Below, in pieces: positions 37,502 to 47,024 of a DNA stretch of 64,000 bases; position 1 is the stretch's first letter, and the number at the start of each line of letters is the position of its first letter. The position numbers and the translations under genes were made by a program. The DNA comes from Janthinobacterium sp. (GTDB lineage: Bacteria > Pseudomonadota > Gammaproteobacteria > Burkholderiales > Burkholderiaceae_D), in NCBI RefSeq assembly GCF_009923995.1, contig NZ_RFSK01000005.1:62001-126000 (forward strand), read 5' to 3'. The notes below the pieces were generated by a model. That model ran no database searches and had not been told where the DNA came from. It saw only the letters and a program-made list of their open reading frames with translations.

Positions 37502-38947
37502 CTATTCCGCCTGCCCCCTTGCATCGAGCAGGTCGGCCAGGCTGCGCGGCGCCGGGACGAGGGGCTTGCGGTGCTGCGTCCAGCCCAGCTGCCTGCCCGG
37601 CGTGAGCGCGCGCAGCCGCGTGGCGGCCCAGCGGAACAGGCGGTAGCTGGCGGGGCGCGCAAAGGCGCCGCTCCAGAAGCGCCAGACCAGGCTTTCGCCG
37701 CGGCTGAATTTGGCGCCCTGCCCGCGCAGCGGATGCGCCACCTGTTCCTGCGGATTGCGGTTCGCTTCCGTGCGCAGGCGCACCAGCAATTGCGGGATCG
37801 GGATGCGCACGGGGCACACTTCGCCGCAGGCGCCGCACAGGCTCGACGCCGTCGCCAGGTCGGCCGTCGCATCGAGCCCCAGCAGGTGGGGCGAGATGAT
37901 CTTGCCGATCGGCCCCGGATACGTGGTGCCATAGGCGTGGCCGCCGATGCGCGTGTAGACGGGGCAGTGGTTCATGCAGGCGCCGCAGCGGATGCATTGC
38001 AGGGTGGCGCGCAGCTGCTCGTCCGCGTAGGCCTGGCTGCGGCCGTTGTCGAGCAGGACCAGGTGCACCTCGCGCGGGCCATCCATTTCCCCATCACGGC
38101 GCGGGCCGGAAATCAGGTTGAAATACGTGGTGATGGCCTGCCCCGTGGCCGAACGCGTGAGCAAACTGGCCAGCGGCACGATGTGCTCCAGCTTGGCCAC
38201 CACTTTTTCCATGCCCATGATGGCGATGTGCACCTCCGGCACGGACGTCGTCAGCCGGCCATTGCCCTCGTTTTCCACCAGCCACAGGGTGCCCGTGTCG
38301 GCCGCCGCGAAGTTCACGCCGGACAGACCGATGTCCGCCTCGACGAAGGCCTGGCGCAGCGCGCGCCGCCCCGTCCGGATCAGGCTGTCGACGTCTTCCG
38401 TGTAGGGCGCGTCGGGGATGTGCTCGGCGAACAGGCCGGCGATGTCCGCCTTCGTCTTGTGTATGGCCGGCATGACGATGTGCGACGGCTTTTCGCCGGC
38501 CAGCTGCACGATGTATTCGCCCATGTCCGACTCCAGGCAGGACATGCCGCGCGCTTCCAGGTAGTGATTGAGCTCGATTTCCTCGCTGGCCATCGACTTG
38601 CCCTTGATGAAGCGCGTCGCCTGCTTGCTCCTCGCGATGGCGTGGATGATGGCGTTGGCCTGCTCGCCATCCTCGGCCCAGTGCACCTGCACGCCGGCCG
38701 CCGTCAGCCTGTCTTCCAGCTGTACCAGCAAGTCGGGCAGGCGCGCCAGCGCGTGCCGGCGCACGGCTTCGCCGATGTCGCGCAGGCGTTCCAGCTCGTC
38801 GCCGTCGGGGAACTGGGCGCTGCGCTTGTCCTGCAAAAAATCCATGGCGCCGCGAAAGCTCTGGCGCAGTTTCGGGTCGTCCAGCGCGGCGCGGGCGCGC
38901 GCATGGAAGTCCGCCGGCTTGACGAATTGCATGGGCTTGGCGTTCAT
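37502..38947 (-). CDS. lutB: L-lactate utilisation iron-sulfur protein LutB
   Basis: A 481-residue LutB homologue. Two [4Fe-4S] motifs are visible: CIRCGACMNHCPVYTRIGG and CGACGEVCPVRIPI. The central region has LUD-domain features (GVNFAAADTGTLWLVENEGNG). With LutA and LutC it oxidises L-lactate to pyruvate in the LldD-independent pathway. Its ATG overlaps the lutC stop by four bases. Confidence 0.94.
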   Translation of the reverse strand: MNAKPMQFVKPADFHARARAALDDPKLRQSFRGAMDFLQDKRSAQFPDGDELERLRDIGEAVRRHALARLPDLLVQLEDRLTAAGVQVHWAEDGEQANAIIHAIARSKQATRFIKGKSMASEEIELNHYLEARGMSCLESDMGEYIVQLAGEKPSHIVMPAIHKTKADIAGLFAEHIPDAPYTEDVDSLIRTGRRALRQAFVEADIGLSGVNFAAADTGTLWLVENEGNGRLTTSVPEVHIAIMGMEKVVAKLEHIVPLASLLTRSATGQAITTYFNLISGPRRDGEMDGPREVHLVLLDNGRSQAYADEQLRATLQCIRCGACMNHCPVYTRIGGHAYGTTYPGPIGKIISPHLLGLDATADLATASSLCGACGEVCPVRIPIPQLLVRLRTEANRNPQEQVAHPLRGQGAKFSRGESLVWRFWSGAFARPASYRLFRWAATRLRALTPGRQLGWTQHRKPLVPAPRSLADLLDARGQAE

Positions 38948-39660
38948 GGCCGGCCTCCTTCCTGGGCAGTCAAATCATCGACGAGCAGCACCCACAGCCA
39001 GCGCGGGCCGTGCGCGCCATAGGCCAGCGTCTGCTGGATATCCGACGTTTTCGAAGGACCCGATACCAGCACCAGATTCGATGGCATGCCATCGGCCCAG
39101 CGCTCGGCGCGCGCCGCCGCGTGCAGGTCCACGTGCAGGGTGCTCGCATACACGAGGCAGACGTGCAGGGGCGGTGCCAGCGACACCGTGCGCGGTGCGG
39201 CCGCGTCGGGCGCGATGACGAGGGTGCCCGTGGCGGCGATGCCGGAACGGGCGACCGTGAAGCCCGCGTCGATGGTGTCGAACAATTCGCCCTTCCACTG
39301 GGCCAGCGGACGCCCGAACGCCAGCGCCTCCACGCCAGCCGGCAAGGTGGCGCGCAAGGCCTGTCCCTCGGCGCTGGCGGTATCGAACAGCAGGCGACGC
39401 ACGCCGTGCGCGCCGAGGCGCTGCGCCAGCAGGGCGGGCCAGGCGTCGCCAGACACGCAGTCAACTTCCGCATGCGCGGCGCGCAAGGCGGCCTGCATGG
39501 CCGCCATCCTGTCTCGCGCCGGCAGCGGTGCCGCGGCGCGGCGCGCCTGGTAGTGGCGGTCGATGGCGGCATCGATGGCATCCACCGCCTCTGGGGCGGA
39601 AGGCTTTGCCGCGCGCAGGCGTCCCAGCATGCGTTCGCGGGCGCTCAAGGCGGCGCTCAT
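38944..39660 (-). CDS. lutC: Lactate utilisation protein LutC
   Basis: A 238-residue LUD-domain protein. The start at 39660 (MSAALSARERML) overlaps lutA by four bases; longer frames run antiparallel through lutA. Core LUD features are visible: SGIAATGTLVIAPDA, LAPPLHVCLVYAS and LVLVSGPSKTSDIQQTLAYGAHGPRWLWVLLV. Sits between lutA and lutB with ATGA-type overlaps at both ends. Confidence 0.92.
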   Translation of the reverse strand: MSAALSARERMLGRLRAAKPSAPEAVDAIDAAIDRHYQARRAAAPLPARDRMAAMQAALRAAHAEVDCVSGDAWPALLAQRLGAHGVRRLLFDTASAEGQALRATLPAGVEALAFGRPLAQWKGELFDTIDAGFTVARSGIAATGTLVIAPDAAAPRTVSLAPPLHVCLVYASTLHVDLHAAARAERWADGMPSNLVLVSGPSKTSDIQQTLAYGAHGPRWLWVLLVDDLTAQEGGRP

Positions 39661-40460
39661 GCCGCACCTCCCGTGCGGCGCCACAGGAAGCTGGCCAGGT
39701 GCTCGACGGGCAGCGGCGCGCCCTGGTGCCGGGCCGCATGGCCGATATTGAGCAGGCAGCCGCAGTCGGCCGAGACGAGCCGGTCGCAGCCCGTGGCGCA
39801 GGCTGAGGCGATCTTGTCGCTGACCATGGCGCCGGAAATATCCGGGTGTTTCAGTGAAAACGTGCCGCCGAAGCCGCAGCATTCCGATTCGCGCTGGTGC
39901 TCGATGCGCGTCACGCCGGGCAAGGCGTCGACCAGGGCCACGCCGTGCCCCCGCGTGCCCATTTCGCGGCGCGCGCCGCACGAGGTATGCAGCACCACGC
40001 TTTCATCCGCCTGGGCGGAAGCGGCCATGCCGGCCAGGTCGAGCTGCAGCACGCAGACGAGAAATTCGCTCAGCTCATACACGCGTTCGGCCAGCTCGAC
40101 CGCCCTGGGGCCGGCCACGGGGTCGTCCTGAAACAGCTGCGGCCAGTGGTGGCGCATCATGCCGGCGCAGGAACCGGACGGCACGATCACGGGCCAGGGC
40201 TGCGCAAACAGGTCGAGCTGGGCGCGGGCCACGGCGCGCGCCTGTTCGGGATTGCCGCTGCTGTAGGCGGGCTGGCCGCAGCAGCTCTGGCCGCGTGGGT
40301 AATGCACCAGCAAGCCTTCCCGCTCCAGCAGGCGCACGGCATCGAGTCCCGCCTGCGGCACGAACAGGTCGACCAGGCAGGTGGCGAACAGGTACACCTG
40401 AAGCGGTGCGGGTGGATAGCGGCGCGGTATGTGGCGTGGCTGGCGCGGGTCTGGCTGCAT
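39657..40460 (-). CDS. lutA: Lactate utilisation protein LutA
   Basis: A 267-residue protein with two CCG (cysteine-rich) domains: CCGQPAYSSG in the first half and CCGFGGTFSLKHPDIS in the second, the usual heterodisulfide-reductase-like iron-sulfur modules. The ATG at 40460 has CGGGAGA seven bases upstream and was preferred over the ATG at 40529, which leads with a non-conserved 23-residue extension. First gene of lutACB; divergent from lutR. Confidence 0.93.
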   Translation of the reverse strand: MQPDPRQPRHIPRRYPPAPLQVYLFATCLVDLFVPQAGLDAVRLLEREGLLVHYPRGQSCCGQPAYSSGNPEQARAVARAQLDLFAQPWPVIVPSGSCAGMMRHHWPQLFQDDPVAGPRAVELAERVYELSEFLVCVLQLDLAGMAASAQADESVVLHTSCGARREMGTRGHGVALVDALPGVTRIEHQRESECCGFGGTFSLKHPDISGAMVSDKIASACATGCDRLVSADCGCLLNIGHAARHQGAPLPVEHLASFLWRRTGGAA

Positions 40461-40562
40461 GACGGTGTCTCCCGGCGCCCTGCGTGCTGCTGCGGCGCCG
40501 CTGTGTGTTGTTAAGAATGACTGGTTCACGCATAATTCCAGCTTCCGGGAGGCACTTCAAAT

Positions 40563-40573
40563 TGCTCGGACCA
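40563..40573. promoter_or_regulatory. Candidate LutR/LldR operator
   Basis: TGCTCGGACCA, differing at one half-site position from the palindrome TGGTCnGACCA bound by FadR-type lactate regulators. It lies in the 135-base divergent lutA-lutR space, 23 bases before the lutR start. Confidence 0.5.
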
Positions 40574-40595
40574 CTTTAAAACAACAGGCGGGACG

Positions 40596-41306
40596 ATGGC
40601 GACAGGCATGCAAACGCGGGGCAGGGTCGAGACGGTGATGCGCAGGCTGGAAACGGCCTTGCTGGACGGCAGCCTGCCGGCGGGCGCGCAGCTGCCGGCC
40701 GAGCGCCTGCTGGCGCAGCAATACGGGGTGTCGCGCAATACCGTGCGCGAAGCGGTGCAGCGCCTGGCCGCGCGCGGCCTCGTGCGCAGCCGGCGCGGGG
40801 CCGGCGTGTTTGTCACGGATCAATTACGTACGGGCATGGCCTCGCCGTGGAGCCAGCTGGTGGCCGACCACCCCGCCCTGCGCGACGACATCCTGGAATT
40901 TCGCCGCGTGCTGGAAGGGGCGACGGCCTACTTTGCCGCGCAGCGGGCCAGCGCGGGCGAGCGCGCGCAAATCATGGATCTGCTGGTGGAACTGGAGCGC
41001 ACGCGCGCGGACGACGACAAGCACGGCGAGGCACAGGCCGATGCGCGCCTGCATGAAACCATCGCGCAAGCGTCGCACAACACCATGTTCCTGCACTTGC
41101 ACACCAGCATCATCGGCATGCTGCGCGAACACATCACGCTCAACGGCACGGGCTTGCGCCAGCAGGACGACGCCACTTCGCTGCAACTGCTGTCGCAGCA
41201 CCGCACGCTGTGCGAAGCCATCTGCGCGCAGCAGCCGGAAGAGGCGCGCACGGCCATGCAAAGCCATATCGACTTCGTGCGCGCGCGCGTGGCCCACGAC
41301 GACTGA
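40596..41306 (+). CDS. lutR: FadR-subfamily GntR regulator (LutR/LldR-like)
   Basis: A 236-residue regulator with a GntR winged HTH at about residues 10-75 (LPAERLLAQQYGVSRNTVREAVQRLAARGLVRSRRG), followed by an FCD effector domain whose metal-binding histidines are plausible in ADARLHETIAQASHN and LSQHRTL. Divergence from lutACB indicates an L-lactate-responsive repressor. The symbol is by context. Confidence 0.85.
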   Translation: MATGMQTRGRVETVMRRLETALLDGSLPAGAQLPAERLLAQQYGVSRNTVREAVQRLAARGLVRSRRGAGVFVTDQLRTGMASPWSQLVADHPALRDDILEFRRVLEGATAYFAAQRASAGERAQIMDLLVELERTRADDDKHGEAQADARLHETIAQASHNTMFLHLHTSIIGMLREHITLNGTGLRQQDDATSLQLLSQHRTLCEAICAQQPEEARTAMQSHIDFVRARVAHDD

Positions 41307-41402
41307 GGCCACTGGTAGGACCAATGACAGCCGCACCGACGGCGGGCCACGGCGGCGGCGAAAACTGCTACCATCGCGCGCCGCCATTGATTTCATCCTG
41401 CC

Positions 41403-41825
41403 ATGACCGTCCTGAGCCATACCCACCCGCTGGTCATCCAGCTGGAAAATACCTTGCTGCCCCTGTTCCGCGCGGAGCTGCCACAGCTCACCGCAGGCGC
41501 GCCGCAGTTGCTGGCCTCCGTGTTCGCCTTTTCCAGCGGCACGGCCGAAGCCTTCCTCGCGTACCACTTCGGCATTTCCTGCCTTCTTGACAATGTTCCC
41601 GACGACCAGCCGGAAGAAGTCGCCCTGATCGTCAGCGTTGCCGGCCTCGACGCCAGCGCCCGGCTGGACGCCAAAGTGGTGTGGGGCCAGCCTTCGGGCG
41701 CCGTGGAAGCGCAGGCGGACCTGGTGGAAGCGGACCTGGCCGTCCTGCTCGCCGCCCTGCCCGGCCTGCTGGCTGCCTTGCGCCAGGCCGCCTGCCGAGG
41801 CGCGCCGATTGTGACAAGCGCATGA
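41403..41825 (+). CDS. Hypothetical protein
   Basis: A 140-residue protein of Ala/Leu-rich, mildly acidic composition, with no signal peptide and no motif I recognise. An amphipathic helical C-terminal third (EADLAVLLAALPGLLAAL) is visible. Starts 96 bases after lutR on the same strand. The frame is intact and has betaproteobacterial codon use, so it is probably real. Confidence 0.55.
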   Translation: MTVLSHTHPLVIQLENTLLPLFRAELPQLTAGAPQLLASVFAFSSGTAEAFLAYHFGISCLLDNVPDDQPEEVALIVSVAGLDASARLDAKVVWGQPSGAVEAQADLVEADLAVLLAALPGLLAALRQAACRGAPIVTSA

Positions 41826-41872
41826 AAAAGTGCAACTAAACAACAACTTACAATTTCCGTGTCGCAACTTTA

Positions 41873-41902
41873 TTGACTTGCGCTAGTCCCAGCCTCTATC
41901 CT
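41873..41902 (+). promoter_or_regulatory. Candidate promoter of torF-like gene
   Basis: TTGACT and TATCCT separated by 18 bases, within a small A+T-rich pocket 170 bases before the porin start. Reasonable sigma-70 spacing; the -10 is weak. Confidence 0.35.
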
Positions 41903-42071
41903 TTCAGTTACGTTTGGTGAGAATGTGTGCATGTTCTCGCGGCCGCCTGCCGGCCGCCTGGCGTGCATGACGGCATCACCTTCCGGCCCCGACCCAAGTC
42001 CTTTCCGCCGTTGCAACCATCAGGACAGCGCGCTGCGACAGCCGCTGCCAGCAAATACGGAGCCGACTGCC

Positions 42072-42866
42072 ATGCGACCGATCATGTATCCCCTTTTCAT
42101 TACCCTGCTGGGCTGCGCTGCGCTGGCCGCCCCGGCCGCGCACGCGCAAACGGCGCCAGCCGGCGATGCCGCCGCCACCGTCAGCGCCAATGCCACCCTC
42201 GCCTCGCAATACATCTCGCGCGGCTTTCGCCAGACCTGGGGCAAGCCCGCCCTGCAGGCGGGCCTGGACTATGCGCAGCCCGGCGGCTGGTCGCTGGGCA
42301 CGTGGGCGTCCACCGTCAGCGACCGCTACATCCAGGATGCCACCGTCGAGTGGGATATCTACGGCGGCTACAGCGGCACGGTAGGCGAGCTGGGCTACAG
42401 CGTGCTGGCGTATTACTACAAGTATCCGGGCGCCGTCTACCGCGCCACGGGCGTCAGGTACGACTATGGCGAGCTGTCGCTGGGCCTCAGCTACAAGATG
42501 CTGTACGCCAAGTACAACCGCACGGTCACGCCGGACTTCTTCGGCATCGTCAATGCGCGCGGCACGGGCTACCTGGACGTGGGCGCGAATGTCGACCTGG
42601 GCCATGCCTGGACCTTGAACTTGCACGCCGGAAATGGCCGGGTGGCGGGCGCCGGCAACGCCATGTGGAACTGGCGCGACGCCAAGGCCGGCGTCACGCG
42701 CACCTTCGACGGCGGCTGGAGCCTGAGCGGCGCCGTGACGCGCGCCTGGGGCGCCACCGACGCCTACGACCATTACACGCTGGGCATCCCGAATGCCGCG
42801 GGGCAGTTCGACACCTCGAACCCGGCCGCGGCCACCTTCGTGCTGGCCGTCAGCAAGACTTTCTGA
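42072..42866 (+). CDS. TorF-family putative outer-membrane porin
   Basis: A 264-residue protein with a signal peptide (MRPIMYPLFITLLGCAALAA, cleavage near AHA). A beta-barrel pattern follows and ends in a C-terminal phenylalanine (VSKTF), the outer-membrane insertion signal. The N-terminal VSANATLASQYISRGFRQTWGKPALQAGLDY is the TIGR02001/TorF signature. An ORF opening at 41925 is longer but reads through a non-conserved leader. The chemoreceptor gene follows after 57 bases. Confidence 0.85.
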   Translation: MRPIMYPLFITLLGCAALAAPAAHAQTAPAGDAAATVSANATLASQYISRGFRQTWGKPALQAGLDYAQPGGWSLGTWASTVSDRYIQDATVEWDIYGGYSGTVGELGYSVLAYYYKYPGAVYRATGVRYDYGELSLGLSYKMLYAKYNRTVTPDFFGIVNARGTGYLDVGANVDLGHAWTLNLHAGNGRVAGAGNAMWNWRDAKAGVTRTFDGGWSLSGAVTRAWGATDAYDHYTLGIPNAAGQFDTSNPAAATFVLAVSKTF

Positions 42867-42923
42867 GCACGCTAGCCGCGCCGCCCATGACACCGATATC
42901 CCTCCCTACCAAGGAACAGCATC

Positions 42924-45017
42924 ATGCAACTCTCACTGAACAGTAAAATCTGCGTCGCCGCCACCGCGCTGGCCGTCCTCAGCCTGGGCGTCACGGCCGC
43001 CGTGATCGGCTACAAGAGCAGCGCCAGCGCCGAGGCGGCCGCCCTGGACCTGGCGCGCACGTCGGCGCGCGAAGTGGCCGGCGCCCTGCAGGCGCGCATC
43101 GCCAGCAACCTGTCCAGCGTCTCCAGCCTGGCCGGCGCCATGCGCGGCACGAAAAGCGCGAACCTGCCCCTGCAGCGCGAGCAGATCAACGAACTGACGA
43201 AGGCCACCCTGACCAGCTCGGAAGACTTGCTCGGTTCGGCCGTGACCTGGGAGCCGAACGCGCTCGACGGCAAGGATGCGGAATTCGCCAACCAGAAGCC
43301 GAATTACGACGCCAGCGGCCGCTTCATGCCCTACTGGACGCGGGGCGCCGGCGGCAAGCTGCAGGTCGAACCCATCGTCTTCGACCCGAAACCGGGCGCC
43401 AACGACTGGTATGACGTGCCCAAGCGCACGGGCAAGACGTATTTTACGGAACCGTACATCTACCCCGTCGACGGCAAGAATGTGCTGATGGCCTCGCTGG
43501 TCGCGCCCATCATGATCGACGGCAGCTTCAAGGGCACGGCCAGCGCCGACTTCATGCTCACGCGCCTGGCGACGATCCTCGCCGGCCTGAAAGTCATCGA
43601 GGGCGGCAAGCTGGCCCTGATCTCGAACGGCGGCCTGTACGCCAGCCACCCCGTGCCCGAGCGCCTGGGCAAGAAGGCCGACGACGTGCCGGCCGCAGGC
43701 CTGGAAAAGGTGCGCCAGGGCCAGCCGTATGAATACGAGGATGACAAGGGCTACATCCACCTGCTGCAGCCGCTGCAGATCCACCCCGACATCGCGCCAT
43801 GGAGCGTGGAGCTGAACTTCCCGAAAAGCGTGGCCACCGCCTCGGCCCGCGAACTGATGACCTACACCCTCATCGTCGCCCTGCTGTGCGCGGCGGCCAC
43901 GGCCGGCATCCTGATCCTCGTCGTCAACCAGCTGACGCGCCCCCTGCGCACCCTGGGCCGCACCATGACGGACCTGTCCAGCGGCGACGCGGACCTGCGC
44001 GTCAAGCTGGAAGTCAAGGGCACGGACGAGCTGGCCGTCATCGGCAAGGGTTTCAACCAGTTCGTGGAAAAGATCCACGCCGTGCTGCTGCAAGTGCAGG
44101 CCAGCGCCGACAACGTGGCACGGGCCAGCGCGGAAATTGCGCAAGGCAATAACGACCTGTCGGCCCGCACGGAACAGCAAGCCAGTTCCCTGGAAGAAAC
44201 GGCCGCCTCCGTGGAAGAACTGACGGGCACGGTGAAGGAAAACGCCGACCATGCGCGCCAGGCGAACCAGCTGGCCGCCTCCGCCTCGAGCGTGGCCCAG
44301 AAGAGCGGCGAAGTGGTGGGCAAGGTGATCGAAACCATGACCTCGATCAATGACTCGTCGAACAAGATCGTCGACATCATCAGCGTCATCGACGGCATCG
44401 CCTTCCAGACGAATATCCTGGCCCTGAACGCGGCCGTGGAAGCGGCGCGCGCGGGCGAACAGGGACGCGGCTTCGCCGTCGTCGCGACGGAAGTGCGCAA
44501 CCTGGCGCAGCGCTCGGCCGCTGCGGCCAAGGAAATCAAGCTGCTGATCGACGACTCCGTCGGCAAGGTGGCGGCCGGCAGCAAGCTCGTCGATGAAGCG
44601 GGCGCCACCATGGAACAGGTGGTCGACAGCGTGCGCAAGGTTACCGCCATCATAGCCGACATCAGCGTCGCCACCACCGAGCAAAGCGACGGCATCGCCC
44701 AGGTCAACCAGGCGCTGGCGCAGATGGATGGCGTGACGCAGCAAAACGCCGCCCTCGTCGAGGAAGCGGCGGCGGCCGCCGAAAGCCTGCAAGACCAGGC
44801 CAGCCACCTGGCGGACGTGGTCAGCGTGTTCAAGCTGGGCGAACAGGCGCGCCAGGTGGCCGCGCCCGCGGTGGCGCCAGTGGCGCCCGCCGCGCCGCCG
44901 CGCATGCAGCCGGTAAAAACACCCGCCGCCGGCAAGCGCCTGGCCGCCGCCAGGCCAGCCGCCGCCGAACGCGCGCCGGCCAAGACGCCGGCCGGCGACG
45001 ACTGGGAAGAGTTCTAA
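42924..45017 (+). CDS. Methyl-accepting chemotaxis protein with Cache sensor
   Basis: A 697-residue chemoreceptor. TM1 is at about residues 7-29, and a periplasmic double-Cache sensor spans about 35-305 (segments [30 protein letters not shown]). TM2 is at about 313-335, followed by HAMP and a cytoplasmic signalling domain whose tip ([27 protein letters not shown]) is at about 490-516. The C-terminus ends WEEF after an Ala/Pro linker, resembling the NWETF tether for CheR/CheB. The ligand is unknown; the porin upstream may serve the same compound. Confidence 0.93.
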   Translation: MQLSLNSKICVAATALAVLSLGVTAAVIGYKSSASAEAAALDLARTSAREVAGALQARIASNLSSVSSLAGAMRGTKSANLPLQREQINELTKATLTSSEDLLGSAVTWEPNALDGKDAEFANQKPNYDASGRFMPYWTRGAGGKLQVEPIVFDPKPGANDWYDVPKRTGKTYFTEPYIYPVDGKNVLMASLVAPIMIDGSFKGTASADFMLTRLATILAGLKVIEGGKLALISNGGLYASHPVPERLGKKADDVPAAGLEKVRQGQPYEYEDDKGYIHLLQPLQIHPDIAPWSVELNFPKSVATASARELMTYTLIVALLCAAATAGILILVVNQLTRPLRTLGRTMTDLSSGDADLRVKLEVKGTDELAVIGKGFNQFVEKIHAVLLQVQASADNVARASAEIAQGNNDLSARTEQQASSLEETAASVEELTGTVKENADHARQANQLAASASSVAQKSGEVVGKVIETMTSINDSSNKIVDIISVIDGIAFQTNILALNAAVEAARAGEQGRGFAVVATEVRNLAQRSAAAAKEIKLLIDDSVGKVAAGSKLVDEAGATMEQVVDSVRKVTAIIADISVATTEQSDGIAQVNQALAQMDGVTQQNAALVEEAAAAAESLQDQASHLADVVSVFKLGEQARQVAAPAVAPVAPAAPPRMQPVKTPAAGKRLAAARPAAAERAPAKTPAGDDWEEF

Positions 45018-45229
45018 ACCGCGCGCCTGCCGCGCGAGGCCGGCGGCAGGCGCGGCCAGCCTGGCTGCCCCCGCCCCGATGGCCGGCAAGGCGGCATACG
45101 GGCAATGCCAAAAAAATATTGATTAGAATCAAGCCGCGAAGACATTCGGTGAGAATTGCGCCCCATCCCTCCTTCTATACTGGGCCCGCGCCTACGGCAC
45201 GCATGCTTGCCGACATAAAGGGATGTGGC

Positions 45230-45850
45230 ATGAAAAAAACAGTGGCAATATTGTTGACTTCCGGCAGCGCACTCCTGGCTGGCTGCGGCGGTGAGGGCAG
45301 CGAAGCACGCAATTCCATGGCAGGCACGATCAGCAATGCGCCCGCCCTGGCGGCCTATGTGGGCACCTGGCAAACCCCATGCGACGGCCATGAGCGCCAG
45401 GTCCTGGTCGTCGCGCTGCAAGCCGATGGCAGCGGCGCACTCGAACTGACGCCCGCCACCGAGACCTACCTCAAGGCCGGCTGCAGCGGCCCCGTGCTGG
45501 CCACGGAAACCCTGAGCGCGAAGATCGGCGCGGTGCCGGACGGCGTGGCCGACATCGTGATCAAGTTGAGCGGCAGCGACGTCGCAGCCAGCGTGCGCAT
45601 CGACAAGCTCACCCTGTCCATCCCCGCCTACACCTTCAACGTGGCGGGGCCGGGCGTGGAATACGTGATACATAATGACCAACAGCAACGGTGCACCGAC
45701 CATGAAAGCGGCTCCACCTGCGTCGACGACGATGGCATGCACAAGGCATACACCATCGCCGGCGGCATGGTGTTGAGCAATAACAAGCTCTACACCGTCG
45801 TCTGGAACGGCAGCGACTACGTGCCCGACACATTGTATGTAAAACAGTAA
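45230..45850 (+). CDS. Predicted lipoprotein of unknown function
   Basis: A 206-residue lipoprotein with lipobox LLAGC (Cys near residue 19) after MKKTVAILLTSG. The mature part is beta-rich and carries several cysteines (WQTPCDG, KAGCSG, RCTDHESGSTC) that could form disulfides. The ATG at 45230 has AAGGGA upstream; the frame extends to 45119 but without a start signal. It stands alone between the chemoreceptor and the acyl-CoA dehydrogenase gene. Confidence 0.72.
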   Translation: MKKTVAILLTSGSALLAGCGGEGSEARNSMAGTISNAPALAAYVGTWQTPCDGHERQVLVVALQADGSGALELTPATETYLKAGCSGPVLATETLSAKIGAVPDGVADIVIKLSGSDVAASVRIDKLTLSIPAYTFNVAGPGVEYVIHNDQQQRCTDHESGSTCVDDDGMHKAYTIAGGMVLSNNKLYTVVWNGSDYVPDTLYVKQ

Positions 45851-45994
45851 GCGCCGCCACTGCCGCAGGATCGCCCGGCCCTGCGGCCTCCTCTCGCGTC
45901 CCCGGCATTCGCCATTCTTGCATCGCGAATGTGCAGAAGCGAACATACATTGCAAAAGTAGAAAGCTATCCTGTTGAAAAAACAGGAGCTCGCC

Positions 45995-47023
45995 ATGTCG
46001 TCCACCGCCTTTTCCCTGCCGTCCAGCCTCGCCCTGAACGCCCTGCTGCGGCCGCACGAGGATGATTTCTCCCCTGCCGCTGGCTTGCGGCGCCTGCTCG
46101 ACGCGGGGCTGGACCGCTTGCCGCTGCCCGGCCATGGCGCCACCCTGCAGCGCTGGCAGGCGCTGGCCGCCGTGGCCGCCATCGACCTCTCCCTGCTCAA
46201 GCTGTACGAAGGCCATACCGATGCGCTGGCCATCCTGGCGGAAATCGACGGTCCCGGCGCGCCAGCCGGTAGCAGCTGGGGCGTCTGGTGCGCGGAAATG
46301 CCCGGCGCGCGCGTGAAGCTGCAGCAGATGGCCGACGGGCGCTACCTGCTCGATGGACGCAAGGCCTGGTGTTCCGGGGCAAGTAGCCTCAGCCATGCCT
46401 TGATCAGCTGCTGGAATGACGATGGCCAGGCTTGCCTGGCCTCCGTGGCCTTGGCGCAGCCCGGCGTGCACGTCACGGACGAAGGCTGGCACGCGGTGGG
46501 CATGGCGGCCTGCGCCAGCGTCGACGTGACGTTTTCCGCCGCGCGCGTCTTTCCCGTCGGCGCGCCGGGCGCCTACCTGGAGCGGCCCGGCTTCTGGCAC
46601 GGCGGCGCCGGCATCGCGGCCGCCTGGTATGGCGCCGCCTGCGCCATCGCCAGCCACCTGCATGCGCGCGCCCAGCACGCCGCCCCCGATCCCGTGCGCC
46701 TGGCGCAACTGGGCCAGATCGACTGCGCGCTGCGCGCCGCCGGCGCCCTGCTGCGCGAAGGCGCGGCGGAAATCGACCGCCATCCGCAGCGCGATGCCAT
46801 GGGCCTGGCCCTGCGCCTGCGCCTGGCGGTGGAAGACGCGGCGACCCTGGTGCTGCACCTGGCCACGCGCGCCCTGGGCGCCGGTCCGCTGTGCCGTGAT
46901 GCGCGCTTTGCCCGCCTGGCGGCCGACCTGCCCGTGTTCCTGCGCCAGAGCCATGCCGAACGCGACCAGGCCGTGCTGGGCGGCATCGTCGCCGGTGCCG
47001 AAGACCATCCCTGGGCGCTCTGA
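45995..47023 (+). CDS. Acyl-CoA dehydrogenase-like flavoprotein
   Basis: A 342-residue, short member of the acyl-CoA dehydrogenase superfamily (usual length about 380). The middle beta domain is recognisable (GSSWGVWCAEMPGARVKL, LLDGRKAWCSGASSLSHALI), with a four-helix C-terminal part. The canonical catalytic glutamate segment is not obvious, so it may use an unusual substrate or oxidise a non-acyl bond. CAGGAG precedes the ATG at 45995; the frame opens earlier only through a TTG. First gene of a tightly packed operon, ending one base before the PIG-L start. Confidence 0.75.
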   Translation: MSSTAFSLPSSLALNALLRPHEDDFSPAAGLRRLLDAGLDRLPLPGHGATLQRWQALAAVAAIDLSLLKLYEGHTDALAILAEIDGPGAPAGSSWGVWCAEMPGARVKLQQMADGRYLLDGRKAWCSGASSLSHALISCWNDDGQACLASVALAQPGVHVTDEGWHAVGMAACASVDVTFSAARVFPVGAPGAYLERPGFWHGGAGIAAAWYGAACAIASHLHARAQHAAPDPVRLAQLGQIDCALRAAGALLREGAAEIDRHPQRDAMGLALRLRLAVEDAATLVLHLATRALGAGPLCRDARFARLAADLPVFLRQSHAERDQAVLGGIVAGAEDHPWAL

Positions 47024-47024
47024 C

